In this document: one piece after another, positions 35,009 to 47,285 of the stretch
Position numbering within the stretch: position 1 is the stretch's first letter
How the letters are laid out: every line of letters starts with the position of its first letter
The notes under the pieces: generated by a model
The model's database searches: none
What the model saw: only the letters and a program-made list of their open reading frames with translations
What the model was told of the DNA's origin: nothing
Translations under genes and position numbers: made by a program
Origin: Dryomyza anilis
Taxonomy: Eukaryota > Arthropoda > Insecta > Diptera > Dryomyzidae
Direction: 5' to 3'
DNA: 64,000 bases
Assembly (NCBI GenBank): GCA_951804985.1
Contig: OX638134.1
Location: 3,410,001 to 3,474,000 of the forward strand

Positions 35009-35434
35009 ATGAATAAAACCATGAGCCGTGGTAGTGAAATTGAAATTGACATCAGCAGATTTAGATGTGGAATCAGTGAGGCGAACAAACAGGCAGCACA
35101 AGTGACCGCAACATGCTGCCGCCGCTGCTGCGTACAGGATACATGGGGAGGAAATGTTGACAATGCGTTAATAATGCGGCTGAAAAGGAAAAGGGTAAAA
35201 AGCAGCATATTAAAGCCAACAATATGCTTGACAACAGCCAACAAAAAAAAAGGTCAAATCAAATTAACATTATATGGCAATAATATGTATATCTTTTGGA
35301 CAATAATAGAACTATTACTGAAATCAATGCCAATCGGTCGTTGGTTCGTGTTCGATGACCAAAGTGGACCGGATATCATTATGGCACTCATGCAGCAAAA
35401 ATACAAAACCAAATTTACAAATGTCGAAAAATGA
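35009..35434 (+). CDS. orphan ORF, 141 codons, unrecognised
   Basis: The longest ATG-initiated frame in the window that is neither repeat-derived nor low-complexity. G at -3. The product has a charged N-terminal part, a cluster of four Cys (CCRRCC, residues about 36-41), a basic patch (RLKRKRVK, about 57-64), and a hydrophobic stretch (YIFWTIIELLL, about 93-103), with an acidic turn (FDDQ) later. No family was recognised. A 169-codon antisense frame opening at TTG overlaps it. Codon use is AT-rich at third positions, like non-coding neighbours, so a chance ORF is a serious alternative. Confidence 0.25.
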   Translation: MNKTMSRGSEIEIDISRFRCGISEANKQAAQVTATCCRRCCVQDTWGGNVDNALIMRLKRKRVKSSILKPTICLTTANKKKGQIKLTLYGNNMYIFWTIIELLLKSMPIGRWFVFDDQSGPDIIMALMQQKYKTKFTNVEK

Positions 35435-36130
35435 TAAAAAATAAAAAACGAATGAGTAAAAGTGCAAAACATATTTTTTTTTGTTAACAATTTATCGAAA
35501 AGGATGCTTCCTTCCTTCCGCTTGTTAGATGCCAGATAACTGACGGAAATTGCTTTGTTCGAACACGAAAATCGAAAATATATAAAATACAGAAACACGT
35601 TACACAAACAACACACTGCGGAGCGACAGACGAACAGTTGGACAGGCAGACAGACAGAAAATAGCACGGCAAGACAGACAGAAATATTTGCGGAATAATG
35701 GGAAGAATAGGAGGAGGAATCGTAGGTAGTATGTGGCACACAGAACACGACTGAATGCAACAAGCATTATCATAATTTGAAACTTGTTATGTTGTTGAAT
35801 TTTTTATTTTTATTTCGTTTTTCAAACAGTTTTTGTGGTTTGGCAGCCAGAGCAGAATAGAGAAACCACAAATATACCAAAAAAAATATACCACGATAAC
35901 GCGATAAGAAATTCGGTATTTATGCAAATGAAAAATAAAAATAATAAATCGTATGAGCGGTGATCAAATTTAGTTGGTGATAAAAATGCAAATATGATAA
36001 ATCAAAAATATATTTAAATAAATGATGGCGGAAAATGAAAGCATGCAATGATAAACTGAAAAAATTAAAAATTAAGATTAGAAAATTGAGATTAATTATA
36101 AAATATATTTTAATTTTAAAATTATAGAGA
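35435..36130. other. single-copy stretch with GACAGACA tract
   Basis: A GGCAGACAGACAG tract lies at about 35644-35680. The opposite strand yields a low-complexity Cys/Val/Leu frame. Otherwise AT-rich unique sequence. Confidence 0.5.
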
Positions 36131-37920
36131 ATTTTTCATAGAAGTTAAATTTTTCACTAAAAATTTAATTGTTCACTAAAATTTCATTTTTCACTAAAAG
36201 AACAATTTTTAACTGATAATTACAAAAAATTAAATTTTTGACTGCAAACTACATTTATAACTAAAAATTACATTTTTAACTAACAATTAAATTTTTAACT
36301 AAAAATTACATATTTAACTAAAAATTACATTATTTACGAAAATTTGAATTTTAACAAAAAAAAAATGAATTTAAAAAAAAAAAATCAGTTTTTTCAATGA
36401 AAGTTATATTTTTCACTCCCAAATCAATTTTTCACTAAAATTCTATTTTTCACTAAAAATTTAAATTTTTATTAAAAATTAATTTTTTCACTAAAATATC
36501 AATTTTTCACTAAAAATTCCATTTTTCACTTCTCCACTATAAATTAAATTTCTCACTAAAAATTTATTTGTTCATTAAAAATTCAGTTTTTCACTACAAA
36601 TTAAATTTTTAACTGAATATTGCATTTTTAACTACAAATTAAATTTTTAACTAAAAATTAAATTTTGAAATAAAAATTAAATTTTTGACCAAAAACTACA
36701 TTTATAACTAAAAATTACATGTTTAACTAACAATTAAATTTTTAACTAAAATTACATTTTTAACTAAAATTTGAAATTTAACAAAAAAATTTAATTTTTA
36801 ACAAAAATTTCAGTTTTTTCAATGAAAGTTATATTTTTTCACTACCAAATAAATTTTTCACTAAAAATTCAAATTTTCACTAAAAATTAAATTTTTCACT
36901 AAAAATTCAAATTTTCACTAAAAATTCAATTTTTCACTAAAAATTCAATTTTTCACTAAAAAAAATATTTTTTTTTCACTTTTCCACTATAAATTAAATT
37001 TCTCACTAAAAATTTATTTGTTCATTAAAAATTCAGTTTTTCACTACAAATTAAATTTTTAACTGAATATTAAATAAAATTTTTAACTAAATATTTAACT
37101 GAATATTTTTAACTAAAAATTCAATTTTTAACTAAAAATTAAATTTTTAACTAAAAATTAAATTTTTAACTAAAAATTAAATTTTTAACTAAAAACTAAA
37201 TTTTTAACTAAAAATTAAATTTTAAACTACAAATTAAATTTTTAACTAAAAATTTTATTTCTAATTAAAAATTACATTTCTTGAATAAAATTTAACTAAA
37301 AATATAACTAACAATTAAATTTTTAACTAAAAAGCAATTTTTAACTAAAAAATTACATTTTCCCTAAAAATTACATTTTTTTTTAACAAAAAACTACATT
37401 TTTGAGTAAAAATTTAATTTTGTAATTTAGAATTTAAAAAAAATAATTTTTAACTAAAATTTCAGTTTTTCACTGATAATTAAATTTATCACTAAAAATT
37501 AAATTTTTCACTAAAATTCATTTTTTCACTGAAAAATTATTTTTTTTACTCAGAATTGATTTTTTTTATAAAAATTAAATATTTCAATTAAAATTCAATT
37601 TATCAATTAAAAATCAGTTTTTCACTAAAAATTCAATTGTTTACAATTTTTCTCTAAAAATTCAATTTTTCACTAAAATTAAAATTTTTCACTAAAAATT
37701 GTATTGTTCAACACTAAAATTTAAATTTTTTAGTACATTTTTTTTTCGCTAAAACTTGCATTTTTAATTAAAAGTTCAATTCATAAATAACATTTTAAAT
37801 TTTCACAAAAAAAAAAAAAACTATCACTAAATTTAAAATGTTCACCTAAAAATGAACTATTCAATAAATATTCACTGAAATTTAAATTTTGTCTATAAAT
37901 CAGATTTTTACTTAAAGTGA
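36131..37920 (+). repeat. 19-bp tandem array, CACTA/AACTA subtype
   Basis: Mixed TTTTTCACTAAAAATTCAA and TTTTTAACTAAAAATTAAA units. The stretch at about 36470-36620 is repeated at about 36940-37080 (CTTTTCCACTATAAATTAAA... then GTTCATTAAAAATTCAG), showing a higher-order duplication of about 460-470 bp inside the array. Confidence 0.92.
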
Positions 37921-38470
37921 ACAATAAATATTTTCAGTATTTATTTAAGTTTCACTACTTAATTTTAACTATTAAAGCTTTTAATATATTTTGCGGTATT
38001 TAACATTTTATCATTTATTATTTTTTTTTAATTTTTTATCATCACTACACTTTTGTCCTCCACAAATAATCACATCGCATCGCAAAAGCTGTTACACTTT
38101 TTTAAGTCCCTCTTAGCAGTCATTGCATTATCATTACTATGATTTCGCAAGTAATCTTCTATCCTACGCAGTAATTGTGAAGCACAAAGCAAATGCCGCG
38201 CGACGCGCATCCTGATGCAATTTTGTGTCCTGTGTTGCGCAAAAATATTCCATGCATTTCGCATTATATTTTACGAGGCAGCTCAATATTTTTTCCTCAT
38301 CGATTATGATTAGAGGAAATATTTTCTGAAATATTTAATTTTTCATTATTAGTTTTTTGCTGTTTTTACTTTGTTTGATATTGAAAAATTCTGATAAAAT
38401 ATTTTTTTCTCTTGAAACTATTTTTATCACTCAAAGTTATCTTTTTTTATGTTTAATTTATTTTTGTAAC
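37921..38470. other. single-copy AT-rich stretch
   Basis: A less AT-rich patch at 38070-38270 holds a 64-codon minus frame (38264-38070) with an ATG but no recognised feature. No gene called. Confidence 0.5.
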
Positions 38471-38640
38471 AATTAAATTTTCCACTTAAAATTCAAATTT
38501 CACTAAATATTAAATATTTCAATAAAAATTCCATATATCACTAAAAATTCTATATTTCACAAAAAATTAAATTTTCATTAAAAATTCTAATTCTCACTAA
38601 AAAAATGAATTTTTCAAATTTTTTTTTTTTTTTTTCAATA
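38471..38640 (+). repeat. short 19-bp array remnant, CACTA subtype
   Basis: About eight degenerate units of the CACTAAAAATTC type ending in a T run at about 38620-38635. Confidence 0.75.
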
Positions 38641-39180
38641 AAATATCCTTTTTTACAAGTTTTCGTAATTACTATTTCTAATTAATTCGTCTGGAAATAA
38701 AAGCCTTAATTAAAGATCTTTCTGAAACATTTGCAATTTCTCCCATCATTCATTCCTCCTTTAATTTAAGTACTTTGTGCAATTAATGCCAAAGAGACAA
38801 CGTATTAAATCACGTCACGCACATGTCGTAACGTTTGAGCAAATATTTGCATTTAAGTGATTTACTGAATGGGCACCAATCGAAGCATGTGTGAGTCGAA
38901 GTCACCCGCCCTACTGAGTCTGTTGGCCACATTGTGAAAAGCAAGAGCAGCAGGAGCCTCGCAACCAGGTGAGTGAATCGCAAGCACTGCTTGCTGTGCA
39001 TTGCATTTTCCTCCTTTCTGAGTCTCAAAGGAAACTGAAGCATTTGAAATTCCGATTGGATGCATGAAACGATAACAAACTGCTGCCGCTGGTGGCTGCT
39101 CGAGTCCTCGATGTTGGCCGCCGGTGGCACTGGCACTACGTAGAATTCATTGCATGCGTTTGGTTCTTATTTTCTGTTCA
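38641..39180. other. less AT-rich island, possible exon on either strand
   Basis: 38810-39140 stands out by composition. Minus strand: an open frame from about 39163 to 38810 uses mostly G/C third positions over its first 20 codons after 39136 (PPAANIEDSSS region) but has no ATG there; a second frame (39065-38862) starts at ATG and encodes 67 residues. Plus strand: AACCAG followed by GTGAGT (38968) is a consensus donor, but every upstream frame is stopped. No domain recognised, and no choice between strands can be made. Confidence 0.3.
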
Positions 39181-40360
39181 ACCGCATTATTTTTTTTCTT
39201 TGTTTCTTTTTTTGCACCGCATTCAGATAAAATGAAATCAAAGCAAAATTTCAAAACTGCATGCGAAATGATTTTCCATTTATGTGCGCAAAGAAATTGA
39301 ATGTTAAACAGAATTCGATGATAAGGAATATTACAAAAAAAAAAAATAAAGCACACATAAAGCTGTGCAAAATTTATGCGGAGCAAAGAAAAATAAAAAT
39401 GAAATGAAATTTTCATATTTAATGCATTTTCATATACAATACAGTTAAAAAAAATAAGAATATTAAAAATCAAAATTAAATAAAATGTAACAAAAAAAAA
39501 AGACAAAAACACAAAAACCAAAATCATAAAAGTAAAAACACAACAGAAACACTTAAAAACAAAAGCAAAAACACAAAATCAAAAAGCAAAAACACTAAAG
39601 CAAAAACACCAAAGCAAAACCATAAAAACAAAAACACAAAAGCAAAAACACAAAAGCAAAAACTAAAAATAGAAGCACAAAAAAAATCAAAAAAAAATCA
39701 CACGAACAAGAACAAATGCAAAAATTCAAATACAACGGCAAATTCATAAAAACCAGAAATAAATGCAAAAACACAAAATCATAAACCAAAAAATAAAAGC
39801 AAAAACACAAAAACAAAGTGTTTTTGCTGTTTTGTGTTAATAACCAAAGACATAAAATTAAAAACACAAAAGCAAAACAAGAAAGCAAAATCAAAAACAA
39901 AATAAAAAAACAAAAGCAAGAATACAAAATACTACAGCAAAATTAAATCACAAAATAAAAAAAAAAACAAAACCAACACAAAAGCAAAAATTAAAAACAG
40001 TAGCATGAACAATAAAAAACAACAATCACAACAAAAAAAATCAAAAACACAAAAAAATCACACGAAAAAGAACAAATGCAAAAACTCTAAAAAAAACAGC
40101 AAACAGAAAAACTAAAAATAAAAGCAAAAACACAAAAGCAAAAATTCAAATAGAAAGCAAAACACAAAAGCAAAATCAAAAACACAAAAAAATAAAAGCC
40201 AAAACAAACAAAAATTACTAAAGCAAAAACGCAAAAGTAAAACCACAAAACAAAAAAGCAAAAACTAAAAACAACAGCATAACAAAAAAAAAAACACAAA
40301 AAAAATCACACGAACAGGAACAAATGCAAAAACTCAAAAACCAATACTAAAAAAAAAAAA

Positions 40361-40514
40361 AATAAGAATATTAAAAATCAAAATTAAATAAAATGTAACA
40401 AAAAAAAAGACAAAAACACAAAAACCAAAATCATAAAAGTAAAAACACAACAGAAACACTTAAAAACAAATGCAAAAACACAAAATCAAAAAGCAAAAAC
40501 ACTAAAGCAAAAAC
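40361..40514 (+). repeat. second copy of a 154-bp duplicated segment
   Basis: Matches 39453-39607 nearly base for base, starting AATAAGAATATTAAAAATCA and ending at GCAAAAAC. The offset is 908 bp. The identity across non-periodic details shows a true duplication and not merely shared low complexity. Confidence 0.9.
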
Positions 40515-40920
40515 TAAAAATAGAAGCACAAAAAAAATCAAAAAAAAATCACACGAACAGGAACAAATGCAAAAACTCAAAAACCAATACTAAAAGCAAA
40601 AAACCAAAAACATAAAAGTAAAAACACAAAAGCAAAAACAAAAGCAAAATAAAAACAAAAAAACACATAAATAAAAATACAAAAACCAAAAACAAAAACA
40701 GAAGCATATACATAAACAAATTAAATAAAAAAAATCACACAAACAAGAGCAATTGTAAAAACTAAAAAAAAAGCAAAAAAAACAAAAACCAAAACTAAAA
40801 GCAAAAACAAAAACATAAAAGTAAAAACAAAAAAGCAAAAACTCAAAAATAAAAGCAAAAACACAAAAGCTAAATCAATAAAAAATTATCAAAATCGAAA
40901 ACACAGAAGAAACGTAGAAA

Positions 40921-41020
40921 CAAGAGATCAAACATAAATTTAATGCAGAAACACAAAACAAAATTTGCTCTTGATTTTGTTTTGTGTTTCTGCATTAAAT
41001 TGTGTTTGTTTGATCTCTTG
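40921..41020. repeat. 100-bp fold-back
   Basis: Left arm 40921-40964 and right arm 40974-41020 are inverted copies sharing CAAGAGATCAAAC and TTTAATGCAGAAACACAAAA, with a few extra bases in the right arm and a 9-base loop. Confidence 0.92.
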
Positions 41021-41250
41021 AATCAGAAATAATCCGAAAATGTATAAAAGGAAAAAAAAAATTAATAAAATATTAAAAACAAAGGCAGAACAAAAACAAA
41101 GACGGTCACATAAATAAAAAAAATAAACAAAATCAAAACAAAAAATAAACACAAAATAAAAATAAAAACAAAAGCAGAACATAAATAAAAACAAAGACAG
41201 GAAAACAGCTAAAACATAAATGAAAAGAATATCAAAATCAAAACAAAAGA

Positions 41251-41328
41251 TAAACAAAAATCAAAAACAACATCGAAAACAAAGTTTTAGCTCACTTTGT
41301 TTTCGATGTTGTTTTTGATTTTTGTTTA
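41251..41328. repeat. perfect 35-bp hairpin
   Basis: 41251-41285 pairs perfectly with 41294-41328 around an 8-base loop (TTTAGCTC). The arm includes AACAACATCGAAAACAAAGT. Such exact inversion suggests a recent inverted duplication. Confidence 0.95.
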
Positions 41329-41340
41329 CATTAAAAAAAC

Positions 41341-42030
41341 AAAAAAATTAAAACACTGAAAATACAATTTAAAAAAATTAAAAAAAAAACAAGCGTCATT
41401 TCGATTAAGAACATACAAATTTATATAATTCACAAAATTAAAAAAAATTGATTAAAAATAACAAAAAACCCTTTGCGTACTCTAAAATAAAATGATATAA
41501 AATAAGCCTTAATTATTTTGTATTCAATATCAAATGAAATGTGAAGACTAAATTTATTCTGTATGAAGAAAATAAAAAAAACACATTTTTGAATTGATAT
41601 TTACTTCGAACTCAAAAATAACCGCTTCGATTTTACGTTTTTGATAACGCAATTTGTCTGTCTGCATTTAATATGCGGCAAATTCGACAAAACGGCTCAA
41701 TTATGCCGGTTGTTGTGCATTCAGTTCCCCAAAGTGTGCTGCACAATTAAATTCGTTACGTTTTCCCATTTGGATATTTTTCGGTTAATTTGTCCCCTTT
41801 GACTGAGGTAGCAGAAGCAGCAGCAGGGCGTTGATTGCTGTTGCAGCGTGCCATCTATAGTTGTTGCTATTTTTAGATTTCTACAGACTCGCTGTAGCAT
41901 TTCTATACAAATTGTATACATATAAAAATATTTTTGTTAGTTCACAAAATGTTGCTATTTGTTAGCACTGAATGGATTTTAATTAAATGCGTTTTGGTCT
42001 GCGCTTCATTTGTCACGATTGCAGAGAAAT
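41341..42030. other. single-copy stretch, no gene identified
   Basis: AT-rich, with a less AT-rich part at 41640-41880 including a GCAGCAGCAG tract. No supported frame. Confidence 0.5.
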
Positions 42031-42340
42031 ATACAGGCAGACAGACAAACGGACAGACGTAGAGACATATAGACAGACATATGAACGGACTGACATATAT
42101 ATATAGACGGAATACAGATAGATATATGTAAAGACAGAAGGACTAAACGACAAAAATGCCGACCCAGCGACGTTGCCAAATTTCATGCTGCTCACGACTG
42201 ATGAGCATACAGACAGCATACAGTCAGACATACAAACAGTCATACCTAACGACATATATATAAACTGACATACAAACTACAGACAGACATTTCGACAGTC
42301 GGACAAAACGACAAAAAATACCGAACGTCGCTTGGTTGCC
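42031..42340 (+). repeat. GACAGACA-rich block with about 140-bp duplication
   Basis: Degenerate GACAGACATA units. The sequence ACGACAAAAATGCCGA...GTTGCCAAATTTCATG at about 42147-42187 recurs, diverged, at about 42307-42351 (CGACAAAAAATACCGA...GTTGCCACATTTCATG). Confidence 0.8.
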
Positions 42341-44400
42341 ACATTTCATGTTGTTGTTGTGCTTTTGCTGTGCTTTTGACTTTTGCATTCAATGGGAATT
42401 GAATAAAATTGAAATGAATTCAAGTCAATTCAACTGCATTTGAATCGCATTGCAATGAATTGAATTGGTTTGGATTAGATTTCAGCATGAATTTGAAAAT
42501 TTTGCTTAAGTCATGTTAATTTGCAAACATTCAGTGCACGAGCAGCTCCATTTATAGTGGCAATAAACACACACACAGAAACAAACCGGACTACTACAAA
42601 TTCTCATCAGTTTGGCATTTTCTTTGTGACTTGTTTTGCCATGCAATTCCAATCATCAAAGTGCAAACTGCCAACAGCAACTTTTGTAAAACTATAAAAA
42701 TAAAATCAAACTTTTTGCAAATACCCAAAAAGTTTTTTGTTGTTGTAAATGCGTAAATAACTGTGCAAATAGTACCGAAGTTAATAAAGAAATGGCACAA
42801 TTAGCTGGTAGTTTTGCAAAAGTACTACAGCAAAAAATATTCTACAAAATACTAAATGAAAAATATTTTGTGAAAATTGAAAACAAAGTTTTATATTTTG
42901 TCAAACGATTGAATTGTTTTTGTTGTAATATAATACTTGGCAATAAGAACGTCATTCAATAGCAATCATTGTACATATTAAATGTGGAATAATTGAAAAA
43001 AATTAAGATTTATAAACTATTTTATATTTGAAAATTAATAAAGACAAAAAAAAATAATAATTTAGTTTTGAAGCCATTTTTTTTTTTATTTTGATATTAA
43101 AGATAAAATATAAATTTATACAGCATTACAAAGCCTATTGAATTCTTTTCAAATGCCTTTACAAAATTGTTGATAGCTTAATGCAGTGGCGAGATATGCG
43201 CCTCATACGTCACGCACAACCATATTTAAAATGCACGGTTTGCAATAAATCTGCCCATTTTTTGTATTTTATTTTCAGTATTACCAAATTTGCCACTTTT
43301 CTGTATTTTAAAGCAATTGTAGTACAGTAATAGAATCGTAATTAACACATTTCACTTTAGTTTTATTGTTTTTGGGATCTTTGAAATGTGCCATTTAGAA
43401 TTTCGCTTTTGAATTTAAACCAGAACATTTTACTATTTTTTAATATACAAATATAGATTTATTATACATTCAAAGAAAGTTGAATAAATCTGTTTTAAAA
43501 CAAAGTTTCGTTTATATCTATAACTTTATTTTTTTACAGAGTTATGCCTCTTTCAATGTGACAACCTCTATAAATGTTACTCATACTCACCCATTAACCA
43601 ATACTGCTAGATATTAACTGCAACATAAATGGCGCTGTTGCAGCAACAAAAAATAGCAGCATTAAATGCATTTATTAAAAATGTTGCAATTTTACTATAT
43701 ATCACAATCTTTAGCTTACTACAATGAACATTTTACAGCAACATAGAGTTGGCAACAGCAAGATTTAGTACAACCCATAACAAAATTTAATTTCCGACCT
43801 ATACAAACAAAATGCTTATTGTATACCTCACAAATACAACAACTACAACGAAAACATCTACAATTTTATGCAAACATAACAATAGCAGCAGCAGCAACAT
43901 CTTCAGCAACAATATTAGCATGACGTTGTCATCATCGTTATTAGCAACATCATTATTTGTAACGTCATTATCTTCAACTCTCAATGCTGATTATTATTAT
44001 TGTTGTTTGAATCATGTTTATTATCAACACAAGTGCAGTGCATTGAAATGTTATATGCTGCCCCCAACAGGCAGCGCATCAGTTGCTGCTCATATTGTGT
44101 TGTTGATTTGATGCTGCTTCTGCGGCTGTTGTTGCTGTTGTTTTCTGAGCTCTATTAAGCCACTTGCTCGGACTTGAATGCGATACATGCGGATGTTAGT
44201 TAAGTTGAGTTGCTGCGTGAGTTATGACATCAAAAGTGCATAAATTGATCGGACAAGTGCTACGTAGCACAGCAGCATTTCAAATTTAGACCACTACCAC
44301 AGACTGCTATTATTATTAGTATTATTGCATAAGACCAGAATAAATCAGTTTTAATTAATGTAAATGATGGTGCATTCAAATGGACAGCTACCAAAAGTTT
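42341..44400. other. single-copy stretch, no gene identified
   Basis: Contains a tract of repeated GAATTGAA-like words at about 42390-42470, TGACGTATGAGT-family motifs at 43202-43212 and 43579-43590, and CAACAATAGCAGCAGCAGCA at about 43876. Two overlapping low-complexity frames at 43799-44111 come from ACAACA/CAGCAG and ATTATT tracts. Nothing recognisable. Confidence 0.5.
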
Positions 44401-44730
44401 TGATTTAAATTTCATAGTTAAATTTTAAATTTAGAAAATATTGAGAGCTAGTGAAAAATTGAAATTTTAGTGAAAAATGAATTTATAGTTAAAAATTGAA
44501 TGTTTTGCGAAAAAATTAATTTTTAGCGAAAAATGTAATTTTAAGTGAAATATTTAATTTTAGGTGAAAATTTTAATTTTTAGTGAAAATGAATTTTTAA
44601 GCGAAAACTAGAATTTTTAGTTACAAATATAATTTTTGTGAAAATTTAAGTTTTAAGTGAAAATGTAATTTATAGTGACAAATTGAATTTTTAGTGAAAA
44701 ATTTAATTTTTGGTGTAAAATTAAATCTTT
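44401..44730 (-). repeat. 19-bp tandem array, CACTA subtype, inverted, degenerate
   Basis: About 17 units of the TTTTTAGTGAAAAATTGAA type with many substitutions. Confidence 0.85.
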
Positions 44731-45640
44731 CAAATGCCTTTCTTTCACCGTTCTCTATTACTGGAATGCTTTGTTTACTCAGCCAACACAATGGCCAACA
44801 TGACAGACAGCACTTGGTCAACTATACAAATGGCCTAAGAATAGATAGCAAGCACCGCAATGTATTAGCTGCAATTTTCTACAACATGCAAATGTCCTTG
44901 CCACATGCGTTCGTTCCACCGTCCATCACATCCGGCCATTGCTGCAATTGACCACATTCGCATTGATCTCCATAGACAAAGACCTGCTGCTGCCTGCTTC
45001 TACTTGCAATGAACATTGATGGATTGTGAGGTTTTTTGCATTTTTTTTCCCCTGCTGCATTGAGCGAAGAAATGTCATTGTTTGAGTCACTTAACTGCTG
45101 CCGTTGACAGCGCCATTGAGGGCTGTCACGAGGAACAGCTACAGTTAATGTTATAATTAATGTTGCTGATAATTTGTGATTAATGCATGCAATTAATTAT
45201 GCGCACTTAAAAAATGCATTTATCACTCATATGCAGTGTGGTGTTTAAATTAGTTTTTGTTCAGTATAAAATGGAATAAAAGAGAACGGGTTCCAATTGA
45301 GAATTTAAAATTTATATTTAAACTGTACTAAAAATACTTTGTTTTAAATTAGTTTATATTAAAAAAAAAAATTCAAGTATTTGACTTTATATTTGTCAAA
45401 AATATATTTAAAAAAACTATAAAGTTTTTTTTTGTACTTTCGTTGTACGATCTCTATATATATTTTTTCATGGGGGCGATGCTGTTTAACTCTGACCCAA
45501 AACTGAAACCCAAGACTGGAACATGTCTGTTCAAAATTTGGTATATTGACTATGGCGCAATACTTAAAAATAATATTGGATTGTTCTAATAGTAATTTTC
45601 AAAATATAATTGTTTCAATGCCAAAATATACATGACATTT
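44731..45640. other. single-copy island, no gene identified
   Basis: A less AT-rich part spans 44730-45140. A plus frame through 44951 opens at ATG upstream in the satellite and is not supported. ACTCAT motif with diverged flank at 45225. Confidence 0.45.
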
Positions 45641-46310
45641 TTCACATTTTGCATATTCAATTTTGTTTTAATGAAGACGTTTCATGCAAAATATGAAAAA
45701 TCAAATATATGCAAATAATATTATGGAAATAAGTGGAATATGAAATATATGCAAAATATTCAATATAGGTTAATATGCAATATTTTCAAACTATGCAAAT
45801 ATGAAAAAATATGCAAAAAGTGTCATATATTCAAATATTTAAAATATGCTAATTATTAAAAATATACAAAATATTAAGAATATTCAAAATATGTTAAATA
45901 TATGCAAAATATGTAAAATAAGATAAGAATGTAAAAATATTAAAAATATGCAAAAGAATCCAAATATGTCAAATGTTCAAATATTAAAAATATGTGAAAT
46001 ATATGCAAAATATTAAAAATATGCAACATATTCACAAATTTGTAAAATATGCCAAAAATGTACAAATATAAAAAATATGCAAAATAATAAAAATATTCCA
46101 TATATATCAAATAATCGAATTTGAAATTATGCAAAATATATCTAATATTAAAAATATTAAAAAATATGAAAAAAATATTAATAATTTAAAACATGCAAAT
46201 ATTAAAATATATATGCAAAATATTCCAAAAAACATATGTTAAATATTTGTAAATATATAAAATATGCAAGAGAATCAAAATATGCAATTTTGTCACATAT
46301 GTTAAATATT
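45641..46310 (-). repeat. ATATGCAAAATAT short-period repeat
   Basis: Degenerate units of 9-15 bp such as ATATGCAAAATATT and AAAAATATG. This is the reverse complement of the ATATTTTGCAT arrays at 58.9 kb and 61.3-62.8 kb, so it is the same family in opposite orientation. Confidence 0.85.
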
Positions 46311-46319
46311 TAAACCAAG

Positions 46320-46480
46320 GATTGAAACCGTAACCGAAACCGATATCCGTTTAAAACCGTTTCATTTTTAAAACAGAAACCGTAACCGAAATCGTTGTAC
46401 GAAAATGGGAAATAAACCGATATCCAAAATCGAAATAAACGGTTTCGGTTTTATTCCGGTATAAAACGGTTTTTTAAAAA
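46320..46480. repeat. AACCG-rich inverted segment
   Basis: Repeated AACCGAAACCG/AAACCGTAACCG words on the left and their complements (AACGGTTTCGGTTTT, AAAACGGTTTTTT) on the right. The composition differs sharply from both neighbours. It may be the remains of a fold-back element; the family was not recognised. Confidence 0.65.
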
Positions 46481-46949
46481 GTATAAAAAGAAACAGAAAA
46501 ACATATTTTATATAGAAGATCTTAAGTATAAGGCTTGTTTAATGTCATTTAATAGAATTTGGAGTTCTTAAAATAAAAAATTCCAAAACAACACCAAGCA
46601 TAATTTTTTTTTGTTAAAAATGAATCAATTTTTAATGATATAGGTTTTTTATTCACCACACTAAAACTCATATTAGTAAAATATATAGGAGAGCCTGGTG
46701 TAAAGTGGGACACGTTTTAAAAAGATTTTAAAAGGTCTAAATATAGACTGGTTCATGATCTAACTGTTTGCATTAACAAAATACCGTTTCTAAGTCTTTT
46801 AATTGATTTTTGAGTGATTTTTTAAAACACCTCAATTTCGGACATATATGTATATTAAGGATAAAAAAATAAGTTAATAAAAAATATTGGTACAAGAAAA
46901 TACATACAAGAAAAAATTAGAAAAATAAGTTTAAAATTATTAATATCTC

Positions 46950-47110
46950 AGTATCTACTTAAGAAAATATGACAAATAAAGTGCAAATTCGACAAGATAG
47001 AAGCTTTCAAGTGAACAGGCCGTTTGCAAATATTGCAATTCACTGAATTGTTGAAATTAATTTTTTTGGCTTTTATGGATGGAACATGCAAAAACTTCTT
47101 TTTCTTCTTC
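46950..47110 (-). pseudogene. decayed PHD-like zinc-finger fragment in transposon copy B
   Basis: The minus-strand frame contains NCNICKRPVHLK, then a hydrophobic/Ser segment and FICH, which fits the second half of a PHD-type finger (C-x2-C-x4-H...C). A cysteine expected two or three residues after the histidine is Ala here. The aligned segment of copy A has lost other ligands. It is a relic without a credible start or full length. Confidence 0.4.
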
Positions 47111-47285
47111 TTATGAAGTCTAAGAATATTTACCGATGTATTCCTGTTGATCTTGTTCAAGGTTCGCTTCTCGGCACTCGTCTGACAATTAGATCATATA
47201 TGAGGTGAAATTAAAATGTTGTTTTTCATTGATTTGTGGTAACGATTAAAGTTTTTTCTTGGCGAAATAATTAAAATAATTCATA

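Larger units (their letters stand above)
39181..41340. repeat. CAAAAG/ACACAAAA low-complexity block with internal duplications
   Basis: Purine-rich plus strand made of AAGCAAAAACACAAAA-like units. The minus-strand frames (Phe/Cys/Leu-rich, up to 110 codons) are translations of this repeat. It contains a 150-bp duplication offset by 908 bp, a second shorter duplication (AATCACACGAACAGGAACAA at 40304 and 40546) and at least three fold-backs. Confidence 0.93.

Noticed and set aside
35254..35763. 169-codon minus frame, the second longest in the window
   Set aside because: It opens at TTG, is Cys/Val/Leu/Ser-rich because of GACAGACA tracts and A-rich sequence, and overlaps an ATG frame on the other strand.
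39595..41257. Several minus-strand Phe/Cys/Leu-rich frames of 70-110 codons resembling membrane proteins
   Set aside because: They are read from the CAAAAG/ACACAAAA low-complexity block and lack any non-periodic region.
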